NCBI GenBank assembly: GCA_040235375.1
Contig: JBECKQ010000153.1
Coordinates: forward strand, 1 to 11,065
Origin: JBECKQ01 sp040235375
GTDB lineage: Bacteria; Planctomycetota; Phycisphaerae; UBA1845
Direction of reading: 5' to 3'
DNA: 11,065 nt
A program made the translations under genes and the position numbers. The notes beneath the pieces are model-generated. The model saw nothing but the letters and a program-made list of their open reading frames with translations. It was not told where the DNA came from and did not search any database. Positions 1 to 6,887 of this stretch are shown here, piece by piece (the first letter of the stretch is position 1; the number at the start of each line of letters is the position of its first letter).

Positions 1-558
1 CTCGCCGTCGAGCCTGGCCCACACGACGGCCACGTCCGCGATACTGCCGTTGGTGATCCACATCTTGCTGCCGTTGAGTATGTAGTCGCCGCCGTCGCGC
101 CGCGCCGTCGTGCGCATCGCCCCCGGGTCGGAGCCGGCGCTCGGCTCGGTCAGCCCGAAGCAGCCGACCGCCTCGCCTTTGGCCATGGCGGGCAGCCAGC
201 GCTGCTTCTGCCCCTCGGAGCCGAAATGGTAAATCGGCCACATGCACAGGCTCGATTGCACGGAGACGAAGCTGCGCAGCCCGCTGTCGCCGCGCTCGAG
301 CTCCTGGTTGATCAGTCCGTAGGCGATCGGTCCGACGTCGGTGCAGCCGCAGCCGTCGAGGTTCGAGCCGAGCAGACCCAGCTCGCCGAGTTCCGGAATC
401 AGCTCGGTCGGGAACGCCCCCTCTCGGTACCAGCCGGCGACATGGGGAAGAACCTTCTCGTCCACCAGCCGACGAACGGTCTGCCGGATCAGCCGCTCGT
501 CGTCGGAGAGCAGCTCGTCAACGTTGTAGAAGTCCAGCGGCTCATACGGGCCCATCAT
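1..558 (-). CDS. Acyl-CoA dehydrogenase, glutaryl-CoA dehydrogenase-like (N-terminal part, cut by window edge)
   Basis: The 186 visible residues are the N-terminal and middle domains of an FAD-dependent acyl-CoA dehydrogenase; the C-terminal helical domain lies beyond base 1. The segment around residues 86-104 (ELERGDSGLRS, then VQSSL), the FGSEGQKQRWLP stretch at 112-123 and the flavin-binding CFGLTEPSAGSD at 133-144 follow the layout of glutaryl-CoA dehydrogenases. Those enzymes oxidatively decarboxylate glutaryl-CoA to crotonyl-CoA and pass electrons to ETF. Two ATGs are adjacent (556-558 and 553-555). A GGAG at 563-566 lies 4 nt from the first and 7 nt from the second, so the second may be the true start. 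The gene follows kynB by 55 bp on the same strand, probably as one transcript, which supports a role in amino-acid catabolism. The family is certain. Glutaryl-CoA specificity is an inference, because the missing half and the substrate residues cannot be checked. Confidence 0.9.
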   Translation of the reverse strand, partial: MMGPYEPLDFYNVDELLSDDERLIRQTVRRLVDEKVLPHVAGWYREGAFPTELIPELGELGLLGSNLDGCGCTDVGPIAYGLINQELERGDSGLRSFVSVQSSLCMWPIYHFGSEGQKQRWLPAMAKGEAVGCFGLTEPSAGSDPGAMRTTARRDGGDYILNGSKMWITNGSIADVAVVWARLDGE

Positions 559-613
559 CTTGCTCCACAACCGGGGTGGCACGGTCTCGCCGTGGCGAGG
601 CCGTGGTCTTCGT

Positions 614-1252
614 TTATGAACCGGCCGGCACGCTGCGCAGAACAGCCCGGACCGGGCTACCGTCGAACCCGACGAGCCGAAGGGGAAGGGCGATTAACTC
701 ATAAACGCCTTCCGGCACGTCCGCGAGCGCCAGCCCTTCCACGATCAGGATGCCGCGTCGCAGGCACGCGCGATGTGCTGGCAGATCCTCCGCGGGAAAC
801 GGATCGACGCTTGGCGTGTCGATGCCGACAAGTGTGACGCCCGCATCGGCCAGTTTGTCGATCAGCGCGGGCTCCAGCCCGGCAAAATCCTCCTTGAACG
901 TTAGCGGGTCGGGATAGGTACCGGTGGCAAAAAGCACGCGCTCCGCGTCGATCGGCCCGGCGATGCGGTCCGGCCCGAGTCGTTCCCGCTTGCCGGCCAC
1001 CACGCGCACAACGCGGCACCGGCCGATGTACCGCTCGAGCGGGCACGCGTCGATCGCCGGACCGTCCGCTCCGTAGTGACTGGGCGCATCGGCATGCGCC
1101 CCCAGGTGAGCAGTCGCCCGCAGCGTCGAGAGGGTCGTCGAATCGCCCGCGGCAATATCCGTCACGATCTCCCGCGTCAACTGCTCGTCGCCCGGCCACA
1201 CGGCCAGGTCCGCGGTGATCGGTGGCGAGATGTCGTACAGCCTGTCTGTCAC
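614..1252 (-). CDS. kynB: Kynurenine formamidase (arylformamidase, cyclase family)
   Basis: This 212-aa protein has the usual KynB length. KynB hydrolyses N-formyl-kynurenine to kynurenine and formate, the second step of aerobic tryptophan breakdown. The N-terminus RLYDISPPI, then WPGD at 19-22, the metal-binding stretch H49-L-G-A-H53-A-D55-A-P-S-H59, GIDTPSVDP at 143-151, H160 and E172, and the ending YELIALPLR...SPVRAVLR all match the family; the histidines, D55 and E172 sit where the zinc ligands and catalytic His are known in KynB. The frame stays open upstream to 1426, but family similarity begins just after the GTG at 1250-1252, which has AGAGG 9 nt upstream (1262-1266). The longer version would also overlap the divergent transporter start, so GTG is chosen. 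A broader cyclase-family amidase on another substrate is possible but less likely. Confidence 0.9.
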   Translation of the reverse strand: MTDRLYDISPPITADLAVWPGDEQLTREIVTDIAAGDSTTLSTLRATAHLGAHADAPSHYGADGPAIDACPLERYIGRCRVVRVVAGKRERLGPDRIAGPIDAERVLFATGTYPDPLTFKEDFAGLEPALIDKLADAGVTLVGIDTPSVDPFPAEDLPAHRACLRRGILIVEGLALADVPEGVYELIALPLRLVGFDGSPVRAVLRSVPAGS

Positions 1253-1419
1253 TACCGATGACCTCTGGTTTGAAACGGCAGCAGTCTGCCGGGGAGCGTA
1301 TGCCGATCCGCCGGCCCCGGCAACATCGTTCGACTTGACCGCCGCGATTTGCGGCGGCGCGACCGAGCCGCTACAAGTTCCGCCGGGGATGAACGCCGTA
1401 CGATCGAGGGGCGCCCATA
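1253..1419. promoter_or_regulatory. Divergent intergenic region between kynB and the POT transporter, with candidate promoters
   Basis: This 167-bp gap must hold the start signals of both divergent units. On the minus strand, TTGCCG (1318-1323) and TACGCT (1295-1300) are 17 bp apart and would give a leader of roughly 36 nt for kynB. On the plus strand, TTGCGG (1349-1354) and TACAAG (1372-1377) are 17 bp apart ahead of the transporter. Both pairs are only partial matches to the sigma-70 consensus and are offered as candidates. The plus-strand candidate overlaps the inverted repeat at 1339-1357, which would suit repression by a DNA-binding protein. Confidence 0.3.
1339..1357. repeat. Perfect inverted repeat, candidate operator
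   Basis: CCGCCGC and GCGGCGG are exact reverse complements separated by GATTT. The repeat lies between the divergent starts of kynB and the transporter and overlaps a weak promoter-like match. An operator for a regulator of the tryptophan-catabolic unit, or a chance GC-rich palindrome, are both possible. No regulator gene is in the window. Confidence 0.35.
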
Positions 1420-3087
1420 ATGGCACAGACGCAGTCGTTTGCTCAGCAGGTCCGGTCGCTGCCGGCGAATTTCTGGTTCGCCAACTTCATGGAGGTTCTC
1501 GAGCGGCTTGCTTACTTCGGTGTGCGCGCGGTGACGCCGCTCTTCCTCGTAGCCTCCGCCGGCAAACACGGCCTCGGCCTGACCTATGACGAGAAGGGCA
1601 CGATCTACGGCATCTGGGCGCTGCTACAATGCCTTATCCCCATGGTTTCTGGCGGCTACGCCGACCGCTACGGCTACCGCAAGAGCCTCGCCGTCGCCTT
1701 CACGATCAACATCCTCGGCTACCTGGGCATGGCCCTTTCTCTGCCGATCTCGCAGTACGTCCAGGCCCGCGGTCTGCCGCACGCCAGCTTCTGGGTCTTT
1801 CTTGCCGCGGCATGCCTGATCGGAACCGGAACGGCGATCTTCAAGCCCCCGTGCCAGGGGACGATTGCCAAATGCACCACGGAAGAAACGTCGTCGATGG
1901 GTTGGGGTCTTTTCTATTGGGTGGTCAACATCGGCGGCGCCCTCGGGCCGATCATGGCCGCGCAGCTCCGCCGAGAAATCGCCTGGTCGAATGTCTTCTA
2001 TGCCGCCGCGATCATTACGGCACTCAACTTCCTTCCTGCGTTTCTTCTCTACAAGGAGCCCGAGAGGCCGGCAATGCCCGAATCCGCGGAGGAGGGCGAG
2101 CGCGGCCCGATCGGTGTTTTCTTTCATTCGATCCTCACCGTTTTCGAAGATCTGCGCCTGCTTGTGTTCCTGCTCATCTTCTCCTGCTTCTGGCTCATGT
2201 TCATGCAGCTCTTCGATCTGCTGCCCAACTTCATTGATGAGTGGGTGAACACGTCGGATGTAGCCTCGATCTTCGCCAAGATCAACCCGGCCTGGATCGT
2301 TGCCGGTCAGGTCAAACCCGAGATGATCATCAATATCGATGCGATTGCGATCGTATTGCTGGTCATCCCTATCTCCTGGCTCGTTGGTAAGATCAATAAG
2401 CTCGCCGCGATGGTTATCGGCATGACCATCGCCGTCGTCGGTCTGATCGGCTCAGGCAGCACGAGATTCGGCTGGCTGTGCTGCCTGATGATCTTCATCT
2501 TCTCGCTGGGGGAGATGGCGAGCAGCCCGACGTTCAACGCCTACGTCGGACTTATTGCTCCGAAGGACAAAAAGGCCCTCTACATGGGCTACGCCAACAT
2601 CCCCTTTGCCATCGGCTGGGCGATCGGCGCCAAGGTGGGCGGCGTCCTCTACGAACAGATGGCCGCCAAGTTCCGCCTGGCCCGCGAATACCTGATCCAT
2701 CTGGGCTTCTCCCCCGACTTCGCGAAGGACGCGACCGAACTCCCCAAGGAACGCGTCATGGAGGTCCTCCAGCACGCCCTCAACACCGGCCACGCCCCCG
2801 CCATCGAGCAGAAAATCCAGAGCGCCCTGGCTTCCGCCCACCTCACCGGCGCTGCCGCAGCAGCAGCGCCCGATAAAGTCGCCGCCGTCATCGATCGGGC
2901 GCTCGACCTGGCCCAGGGAATGTCCACCGAGCCGGCCACGCAACTGCTGTGGAACCTGCATCATCCCTACATGGTGTGGGTGTATCTCGGCGCAATCGGC
3001 ATGGTCGGCACGATCGGCATGATCTTTTTCTATCTTGTCACGCGAATCACACAGAAGCCGCGCTTCGAAGCAGCCGACGATTCTTGA
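1420..3087 (+). CDS. POT/PTR-like proton-coupled MFS transporter
   Basis: This 555-aa polytopic membrane protein has about 12 predicted helices. Helix 1 carries E25-x-x-E28-R29-L-A-Y32-F33, closely matching the ExxERFxYY motif that couples protons in POT-family peptide transporters. A G-x-x-ADRYGYRK loop follows at 78-88, then GTGTAIFKP (135-143) and SSPTFNAYVGLIAP (368-381) with a nearby YMG, all in the places POT proteins have their equivalents. Two parts are unusual: a hydrophilic segment around 275-300, and a stretch of about 100 residues (roughly 412-515) before the last helix that is mostly soluble and Ala-rich. The ATG has GAGGGG at 1406-1411 with an 8-nt spacer. The gene diverges from kynB, so import of peptides or an amino-acid-related compound feeding that pathway is plausible, but the cargo cannot be read from the sequence. 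Confidence 0.8.
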   Translation: MAQTQSFAQQVRSLPANFWFANFMEVLERLAYFGVRAVTPLFLVASAGKHGLGLTYDEKGTIYGIWALLQCLIPMVSGGYADRYGYRKSLAVAFTINILGYLGMALSLPISQYVQARGLPHASFWVFLAAACLIGTGTAIFKPPCQGTIAKCTTEETSSMGWGLFYWVVNIGGALGPIMAAQLRREIAWSNVFYAAAIITALNFLPAFLLYKEPERPAMPESAEEGERGPIGVFFHSILTVFEDLRLLVFLLIFSCFWLMFMQLFDLLPNFIDEWVNTSDVASIFAKINPAWIVAGQVKPEMIINIDAIAIVLLVIPISWLVGKINKLAAMVIGMTIAVVGLIGSGSTRFGWLCCLMIFIFSLGEMASSPTFNAYVGLIAPKDKKALYMGYANIPFAIGWAIGAKVGGVLYEQMAAKFRLAREYLIHLGFSPDFAKDATELPKERVMEVLQHALNTGHAPAIEQKIQSALASAHLTGAAAAAAPDKVAAVIDRALDLAQGMSTEPATQLLWNLHHPYMVWVYLGAIGMVGTIGMIFFYLVTRITQKPRFEAADDS

Positions 3088-3135
3088 GCGGGCGCCAAGC
3101 GCGCGGCACGACGCGGTTCACCGTCGGTGATCGTT

Positions 3136-3168
3136 GTCCACCTGCGGGAGAACGGCAGGTTATTGGAC
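3136..3168. repeat. Bulged hairpin-forming inverted repeat
   Basis: ACCTGC (3140-3145) pairs exactly with GCAGGT (3155-3160) around a 9-nt loop. GTCC (3136-3139) can pair with GGAC (3165-3168) to extend the stem past a 4-nt TATT bulge. There is no following T-tract, so it is not a standard terminator. It may be a leader RNA structure, an operator or chance. Confidence 0.35.
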
Positions 3169-3221
3169 GCCACGTCGCCGCCGACCGCCGCATCTTCTGG
3201 CGTCGAAACGTATAGTTGCCT

Positions 3222-3258
3222 TGGCCGGCGCACCGCAATGGCGGTCGACACGCGGCCA
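3222..3258. repeat. Nested inverted repeats in the operon leader
   Basis: TGGCCG (3222-3227) and CGGCCA (3253-3258) are exact complements. They enclose a second perfect hairpin, ACCGC (3232-3236) and GCGGT (3241-3245) with an AATG loop. Together they could form a two-stem RNA about 45 nt ahead of the first operon gene. Function unknown. Confidence 0.35.
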
Positions 3259-3301
3259 TGTTGGTTGGGGGCACGATCTGCGTCATAAGACGGCTGCAAT
3301 A

Positions 3302-3817
3302 ATGGAATCTGCGAGCGAAAGCACGGCGCGCATCGACATCCCGTCGGAAGACGGCCGGATCGACCACGCGCTCGGCGACTTGACGGCGAAAATCGACGCC
3401 TGGTCGGCGGCGATGAACGACGCCTTGTCCGCCCTGCGCGCCGCATCTCAGCAGGCTGCCCGAAAACCGCAGCAGACCGCCGCCGCGTCGAATGTCGCCG
3501 GAGCGCCGCAAACGAAGCAGGATCGCACCGACGCCACGGCGCCGAGCGAGAAGGTCCAGCCGGCCGGACGATCCGGCATTGGCTCACGGTTCAAACGCCT
3601 GGTGTCCGGCACAGATTCCGAACCGTCGCCGCCATCGCCGCCAAAGAAGGGCATCGTCATTCCCGAGCCCGACGCTCCTCCGGAGCCTACGGACGAATTC
3701 GACGAGGACGAGGCCCTGCTTGCAACGCTCGATCCCAAGGTGGCCAAGGCCATCCGGATCAAGCGCCGGCTGTTGCACGGTAAGAAAAGCGTGAAAGAGC
3801 TGCTCGACGAGCAGTAG
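3302..3817 (+). CDS. Small disordered protein with basic helical C-terminal tail, first gene of GTPase operon
   Basis: I do not recognise a family for this 171-aa protein. Residues 18-54 could form an amphipathic helix. Residues 55-130 are rich in Ala, Pro, Ser, Gln and Lys and look disordered. An acidic patch (DEFDEDEALL, 131-140) leads into a strongly basic helix ending at 171, containing DPKVAKAIRIKRRLLHGKK (144-162). The tail looks like the conserved, functional part, perhaps a docking or nucleic-acid-binding helix. The start ATG at 3302 lacks a clear ribosome binding site. An upstream in-frame TTG would add 56 Arg-rich residues and is disfavoured. The next gene begins 50 nt after the stop on the same strand, so the protein is probably a partner of the GTPase module. 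No signal peptide or membrane segment is seen. Confidence 0.7.
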   Translation: MESASESTARIDIPSEDGRIDHALGDLTAKIDAWSAAMNDALSALRAASQQAARKPQQTAAASNVAGAPQTKQDRTDATAPSEKVQPAGRSGIGSRFKRLVSGTDSEPSPPSPPKKGIVIPEPDAPPEPTDEFDEDEALLATLDPKVAKAIRIKRRLLHGKKSVKELLDEQ

Positions 3818-3867
3818 AACGAAGGATGGAACAGGCTGGTGTTGCCATGTCGACGAGGGACGCTGGG

Positions 3868-4902
3868 ATGAGCGAGTCACAGGTCGAAACGAAGAACGAT
3901 CAGCAGGTCTTCGATTGCGCTAAGCTCGAGCAGCTCGGCCGCGACGTGCTCGGCGCCATGCAGTCTTTGCGCGAGTTGCTGGACGCCCGCGCCGAAGCGC
4001 TGAAAGTCTGTTGCGTCGCCTTGGCCGAGCAGTCGTCGCGCTTGGCCCTCGATCGCGAGGCGTTTGAGGTCGAGCGCACGGAACTGTGCGACAGCGTCGA
4101 GCAGCGACAGGCGATCCTCAACGAGCGCGAATCCACCGTCGAACGACGCCAAAAGGAGATCGACGAACGCTCGACGCAGCTCAACGCGGAAGCTGCGACC
4201 CTCCAGGAACGAGAGCAGGCGATCAGCACCCGCGCCGAACAGCTCATTGAGCGCAAGAGGGCGCTTGCCGAGGAGGAGAAGGTTCTCGTCGGTTGCCGCG
4301 AAGGACTCGAGCAGGAAGCGACGGTTCTCGCCGCCGATCGCCAGAGGCTCGCCGCTATCGAGACCGAGCTCAACAATTGCGCCGCCCAGTTCGAACGTGA
4401 CAAGGTCGCCTGGCAGGAGGAGCAGAATCGCCTTGTTGCCACCCAGGAGGATTTGCAGAAGCGCTGCGCCGACGTGCAGCAGGCCGAGGCCCAGGTCGCC
4501 GCACAGCGGGAGCAGTTCGCCGTGCAGGTCGAGTCCATTCGTACGCGCGAGCGCGAACTCGAGGAGCTCGCGGCACGAGTCACCGCCCGCAGCGAAGAGC
4601 TCGATCGGCAGCAGGCCCAGCTCGCCGAGCTCCAGCGCGAATGGGACACTAAGCTGCGTGAGCTCCACGCGGCTTCCGCAAACCTGGCCTCCCTGCAGAA
4701 GCAGCTCGACCAGGAACTGGCGGCGGTGGCCACGCGCGAAGAGCAGCTTCTCCCTCAGTACGGCATGACCAGGGAATCACGCGACGCCGGCGCCGCGCCG
4801 GACGCCGATCTGCCGCAGCCCGTCGATCAGGAAGCGCGCGAATCGGTCGAGCGCTTTCAGAAGCTCTGCCGCGACGCCCGCCGTCGCGTAATCGGAGGAT
4901 GA
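3868..4902 (+). CDS. Long coiled-coil protein of GTPase operon
   Basis: This 344-aa protein is almost entirely charged helix. From about residue 35 to 295 it shows continuous Glu/Gln/Arg/Ala/Leu heptads typical of a long parallel coiled coil. A loose segment (about 298-322, Pro/Asp-rich) precedes a short basic C-terminal helix with ESVERFQKLCRDARRR at 325-340. No catalytic domain, signal peptide or membrane helix is seen. A structural scaffold or assembly platform is the simplest reading. ATG at 3868 is preferred because GAGGGA (3855-3860) lies 7 nt upstream. Earlier in-frame ATGs at 3826 and 3847 have poorly placed ribosome sites and would add 14 or 7 residues. The FGE-like gene begins 29 nt after the stop. 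Similarity searches would hit many unrelated coiled coils, so only the tail helix is likely to be diagnostic. Confidence 0.85.
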   Translation: MSESQVETKNDQQVFDCAKLEQLGRDVLGAMQSLRELLDARAEALKVCCVALAEQSSRLALDREAFEVERTELCDSVEQRQAILNERESTVERRQKEIDERSTQLNAEAATLQEREQAISTRAEQLIERKRALAEEEKVLVGCREGLEQEATVLAADRQRLAAIETELNNCAAQFERDKVAWQEEQNRLVATQEDLQKRCADVQQAEAQVAAQREQFAVQVESIRTRERELEELAARVTARSEELDRQQAQLAELQREWDTKLRELHAASANLASLQKQLDQELAAVATREEQLLPQYGMTRESRDAGAAPDADLPQPVDQEARESVERFQKLCRDARRRVIGG

Positions 4903-4931
4903 AAGAGGACGTCTCGATAGGGGATTGACCG

Positions 4932-5951
4932 ATGGCATTACGACTACTTTCCCGCCGCCAGCAGCGCGAGTCGGCCGAGCCGCAGCAGCCGCAATGTTCG
5001 GGGTCCGCCGGTCGGCAGCCGAGGCCGAAGGACCTCTTCCAGCCCGCCGAGCGGACGATGCTGCCCGACGACGAGTTGCAGCGCTATGTCCAGCTCGAAC
5101 GCTACGGCATCCTTCTCTCGCAGGCCCAGCGCTGGCGCGGCAACGCCGCCTTCAGATCCGCTCTCGCGCAGGCGCGCCAAGCCATCGACGACAGTTTCGC
5201 CCTCGTGCTCGACGGCTTCGCCTCGCTTCCCCAGACCATCAACGACGCCCCCGGCTGCCCCGAGATCGACGTGGAAACTGCGCCCTACCTGCTCGCCCGC
5301 TACACGGTGACCAACGCCCAGTTCCAGAAGTTTGTCGACAGCGGCGCATATTCGGACCTCGATCTCTGGCCGCGCGACGTGTGGCCGCACCTGATCGACT
5401 TCAAGGACCAGACCGGCCAGCACGCCCCGCGATTCTGGCGAGAAGCCTGCCACGACCGCCGCCTGGCTGATCATCCGGTCGTTGGTGTCTGCTTTTATGA
5501 GGCCGATGCGTACGCGCGCTGGGCCGGCTATCGCCTGCCCACGGAGGCTGAATGGCAAATGGCGGCTAGTTGGAGGATTCGTAGTGCCGCCCACGTCTTC
5601 CGCCGATATCCCTGGGGGGACGCCCTCGACAAGCAGCGCTGCAACATCTGGGCCTCGGGCTTGGCAACGACCGCCCCGGTGCGAGAGTACGCCTCCGGGG
5701 CCGCCCCCAACGGCGTGCTCCAGCTTGTCGGTAACGTATGGGAGTGGACTTCGTCTGATTTCGAGGTGATGGATGAGGACGAGCGGCCGATCGTCGGTGA
5801 CATGCTCATGAAGAGCATCCGCGGCGGCGCGTTCGATACGTACTTCCCGGCGCAGGCCACGAGCTATTTCCGCACCGGGCAGGCGTGTTTGGTCCGGGCG
5901 CACAACACCGGATTCCGTTGCGCCCTGGATATAGACGGCGATGATCGGTGA
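4932..5951 (+). CDS. FGE-sulfatase (SUMF1/EgtB-like fold) domain protein, catalytic cysteines absent
   Basis: After a low-complexity N-terminus (1-45) and a helical region (45-100), residues 115-333 form a formylglycine-generating-enzyme-type domain. It shows YTVTNAQFQKFV (124-135), HPVVGVCFYEADAYARWAGY (181-200) with RLPTEAEW after it, YPWGD (226-230), GNVWEWT (267-273), RGGAF (297-301) and NTGFRCA (325-331). In true FGEs two cysteines follow the RGGS motif. Here the corresponding positions are T303 and Q308, so oxidation of sulfatase cysteines is unlikely, and no sulfatase is nearby. Domains of this fold also serve as ligand- or peptide-binding modules in bacterial conflict and signalling systems, which suits this operon. 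ATG 4932 has AGGGG 8 nt upstream (4919-4923). The domain call is firm; the sensing role is inference. Confidence 0.9.
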   Translation: MALRLLSRRQQRESAEPQQPQCSGSAGRQPRPKDLFQPAERTMLPDDELQRYVQLERYGILLSQAQRWRGNAAFRSALAQARQAIDDSFALVLDGFASLPQTINDAPGCPEIDVETAPYLLARYTVTNAQFQKFVDSGAYSDLDLWPRDVWPHLIDFKDQTGQHAPRFWREACHDRRLADHPVVGVCFYEADAYARWAGYRLPTEAEWQMAASWRIRSAAHVFRRYPWGDALDKQRCNIWASGLATTAPVREYASGAAPNGVLQLVGNVWEWTSSDFEVMDEDERPIVGDMLMKSIRGGAFDTYFPAQATSYFRTGQACLVRAHNTGFRCALDIDGDDR

Positions 5952-5999
5952 TGGCCGGATGCGTGGTCGGCGCCGGCGAACGACGAATTGTGAGTTGAT

Positions 6000-6887
6000 A
6001 TGAGCCCATCGTACGCCCCAGAGACAACAGGAACAGAATGCCTGATCTGTCATGTGCAGAACTCGCAGGACGCCGTCCTCTGCGGCAACTGCTCGGCGCC
6101 GATGGCGATCGTTCACGATTCCATCGCCCAGGGCCGGTCACCTCAGCTCGTCAGCATTGTCGGTGAAAGCAACGTCGGCAAGACCGTTTATCTCGGCTTC
6201 CTGCTGGACATGCTCGCCCAGCGCGCCGGCGATTTCGAGGCCGTGCCCAAAGGCGCGTACTCCATCGACCTCCAGCAGACGGTGATTAACCATCTGGCGC
6301 ACCGCCTGTTTCCGCCCAAGACGCCAATGGAAGCCAACCAGTGGTACTGGGCTTACTACCAGATCTGCAAACGCGGCCGCCACCCGAAGTGGATTGACCT
6401 CGTCATGCCCGACATGGCCGGCGAGTCGCTCGCCGCCGAGATCACTACGCCAAAGACCTTCCGCGTCATTCACAGCCTGCTCACGATGTCCGCCGGTACG
6501 CTCCTGCTTATCGACGCCGGCCAGGCGGCCAATGGTGCCACGCAGCCCGACTTCTTCGCCCTCAAGATCCTCAGCTACATCGACACCATGTTCGCTGGCA
6601 AGCGCAACGAACGCATGCGCACGCCGACCGCTGTCGTGCTTTGCAAGGGGGACTACTGCCCGGAGGTCTTCGACGATCCGCCGGGATTCGTCGAGGCGAA
6701 CCTGAACCGTTTGTGGAACATGTGTGAGTCGCGGTTCGAGAACGTGGCCTTCTTCGCCGCGAGCGTCGTCGGCTCCCTCGGCTACGCGACATCCGGCGAC
6801 GTCGACGATGTCGTCGTTCCCGTCCCGCTGCACACCGCCCTCCAGGGGATTCTGGAGCCGTTCGAATGGATTATCGATCAGCTTTGA
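6000..6887 (+). CDS. Zinc-ribbon TRAFAC-like GTPase (double-GTPase-associated type)
   Basis: This 295-aa protein begins with a zinc ribbon (C14-x2-C17, C28-x2-C31) followed by a GTPase domain. The P-loop is G55-ESNVGK-T62. T108 in PKTPMEAN is a candidate switch I threonine. D138-MA-G141 fits the G3 DxxG motif in a typical DLVMPDMAGES strand. C215-K216-G217-D218 fits the guanine-specifying N/TKxD motif with Cys at the first place, and AAS near 253-255 fits G5. This resembles the GTPases found beside GAP1 proteins in bacterial conflict systems. The start at 6000 keeps the zinc ribbon; an in-frame stop just upstream (5991-5993) rules out a longer form, and the ribosome site is weak. The gene follows the FGE-like gene by 48 nt and overlaps the next. 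GTP binding is well supported by motifs; partner and output are unknown. Confidence 0.85.
   Translation: MSPSYAPETTGTECLICHVQNSQDAVLCGNCSAPMAIVHDSIAQGRSPQLVSIVGESNVGKTVYLGFLLDMLAQRAGDFEAVPKGAYSIDLQQTVINHLAHRLFPPKTPMEANQWYWAYYQICKRGRHPKWIDLVMPDMAGESLAAEITTPKTFRVIHSLLTMSAGTLLLIDAGQAANGATQPDFFALKILSYIDTMFAGKRNERMRTPTAVVLCKGDYCPEVFDDPPGFVEANLNRLWNMCESRFENVAFFAASVVGSLGYATSGDVDDVVVPVPLHTALQGILEPFEWIIDQL

Larger units (their letters stand above)
3088..3301. promoter_or_regulatory. Intergenic region upstream of the GTPase operon
   Basis: This 214-bp gap probably holds the promoter and leader of the five-gene operon. TATAGT at 3211-3216 matches a -10 box in five of six positions, but no good -35 lies 16-18 bp upstream, so it is weak. 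Small palindromes crowd the region: TCACC/GGTGA at 3118-3130, a 6-bp stem at 3140-3160 and a nested pair at 3222-3258. None is followed by a T-run, so no intrinsic terminator for the transporter is evident. A TTG-started open frame extends the next gene upstream into this region, but its Arg-rich translation does not look like a real N-terminus. Confidence 0.35.

Noticed and set aside
226..837. 203-aa plus-strand open frame
   Set aside because: It is antisense to the dehydrogenase and kynB and its translation has no family features, typical of GC-rich shadow frames.
1253..1426. Upstream in-frame extension of kynB by 58 residues
   Set aside because: Family similarity starts at the GTG at 1252, which has a good ribosome site. 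The extension covers the divergent promoter region and overlaps the transporter start.
3140..3160. Rho-independent terminator for the transporter
   Set aside because: The stem is real but there is no T-run after it, so it is listed only as a hairpin.
3134..3301. TTG-initiated N-terminal extension of the 171-aa protein
   Set aside because: It adds an Arg/Trp-rich stretch unlike the rest, has no ribosome site, and covers hairpin-rich leader sequence.
3877..4668. 263-aa minus-strand Leu-rich open frame
   Set aside because: It is antisense to the coiled-coil gene. The Leu/Gly-rich repeats are the mirror of Glu/Lys/Gln codons, and no ribosome site or family match is seen.
4944..6116. 390-aa minus-strand open frame
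   Set aside because: It is antisense to the FGE-like gene, whose motifs are unmistakable, so this is a shadow frame.
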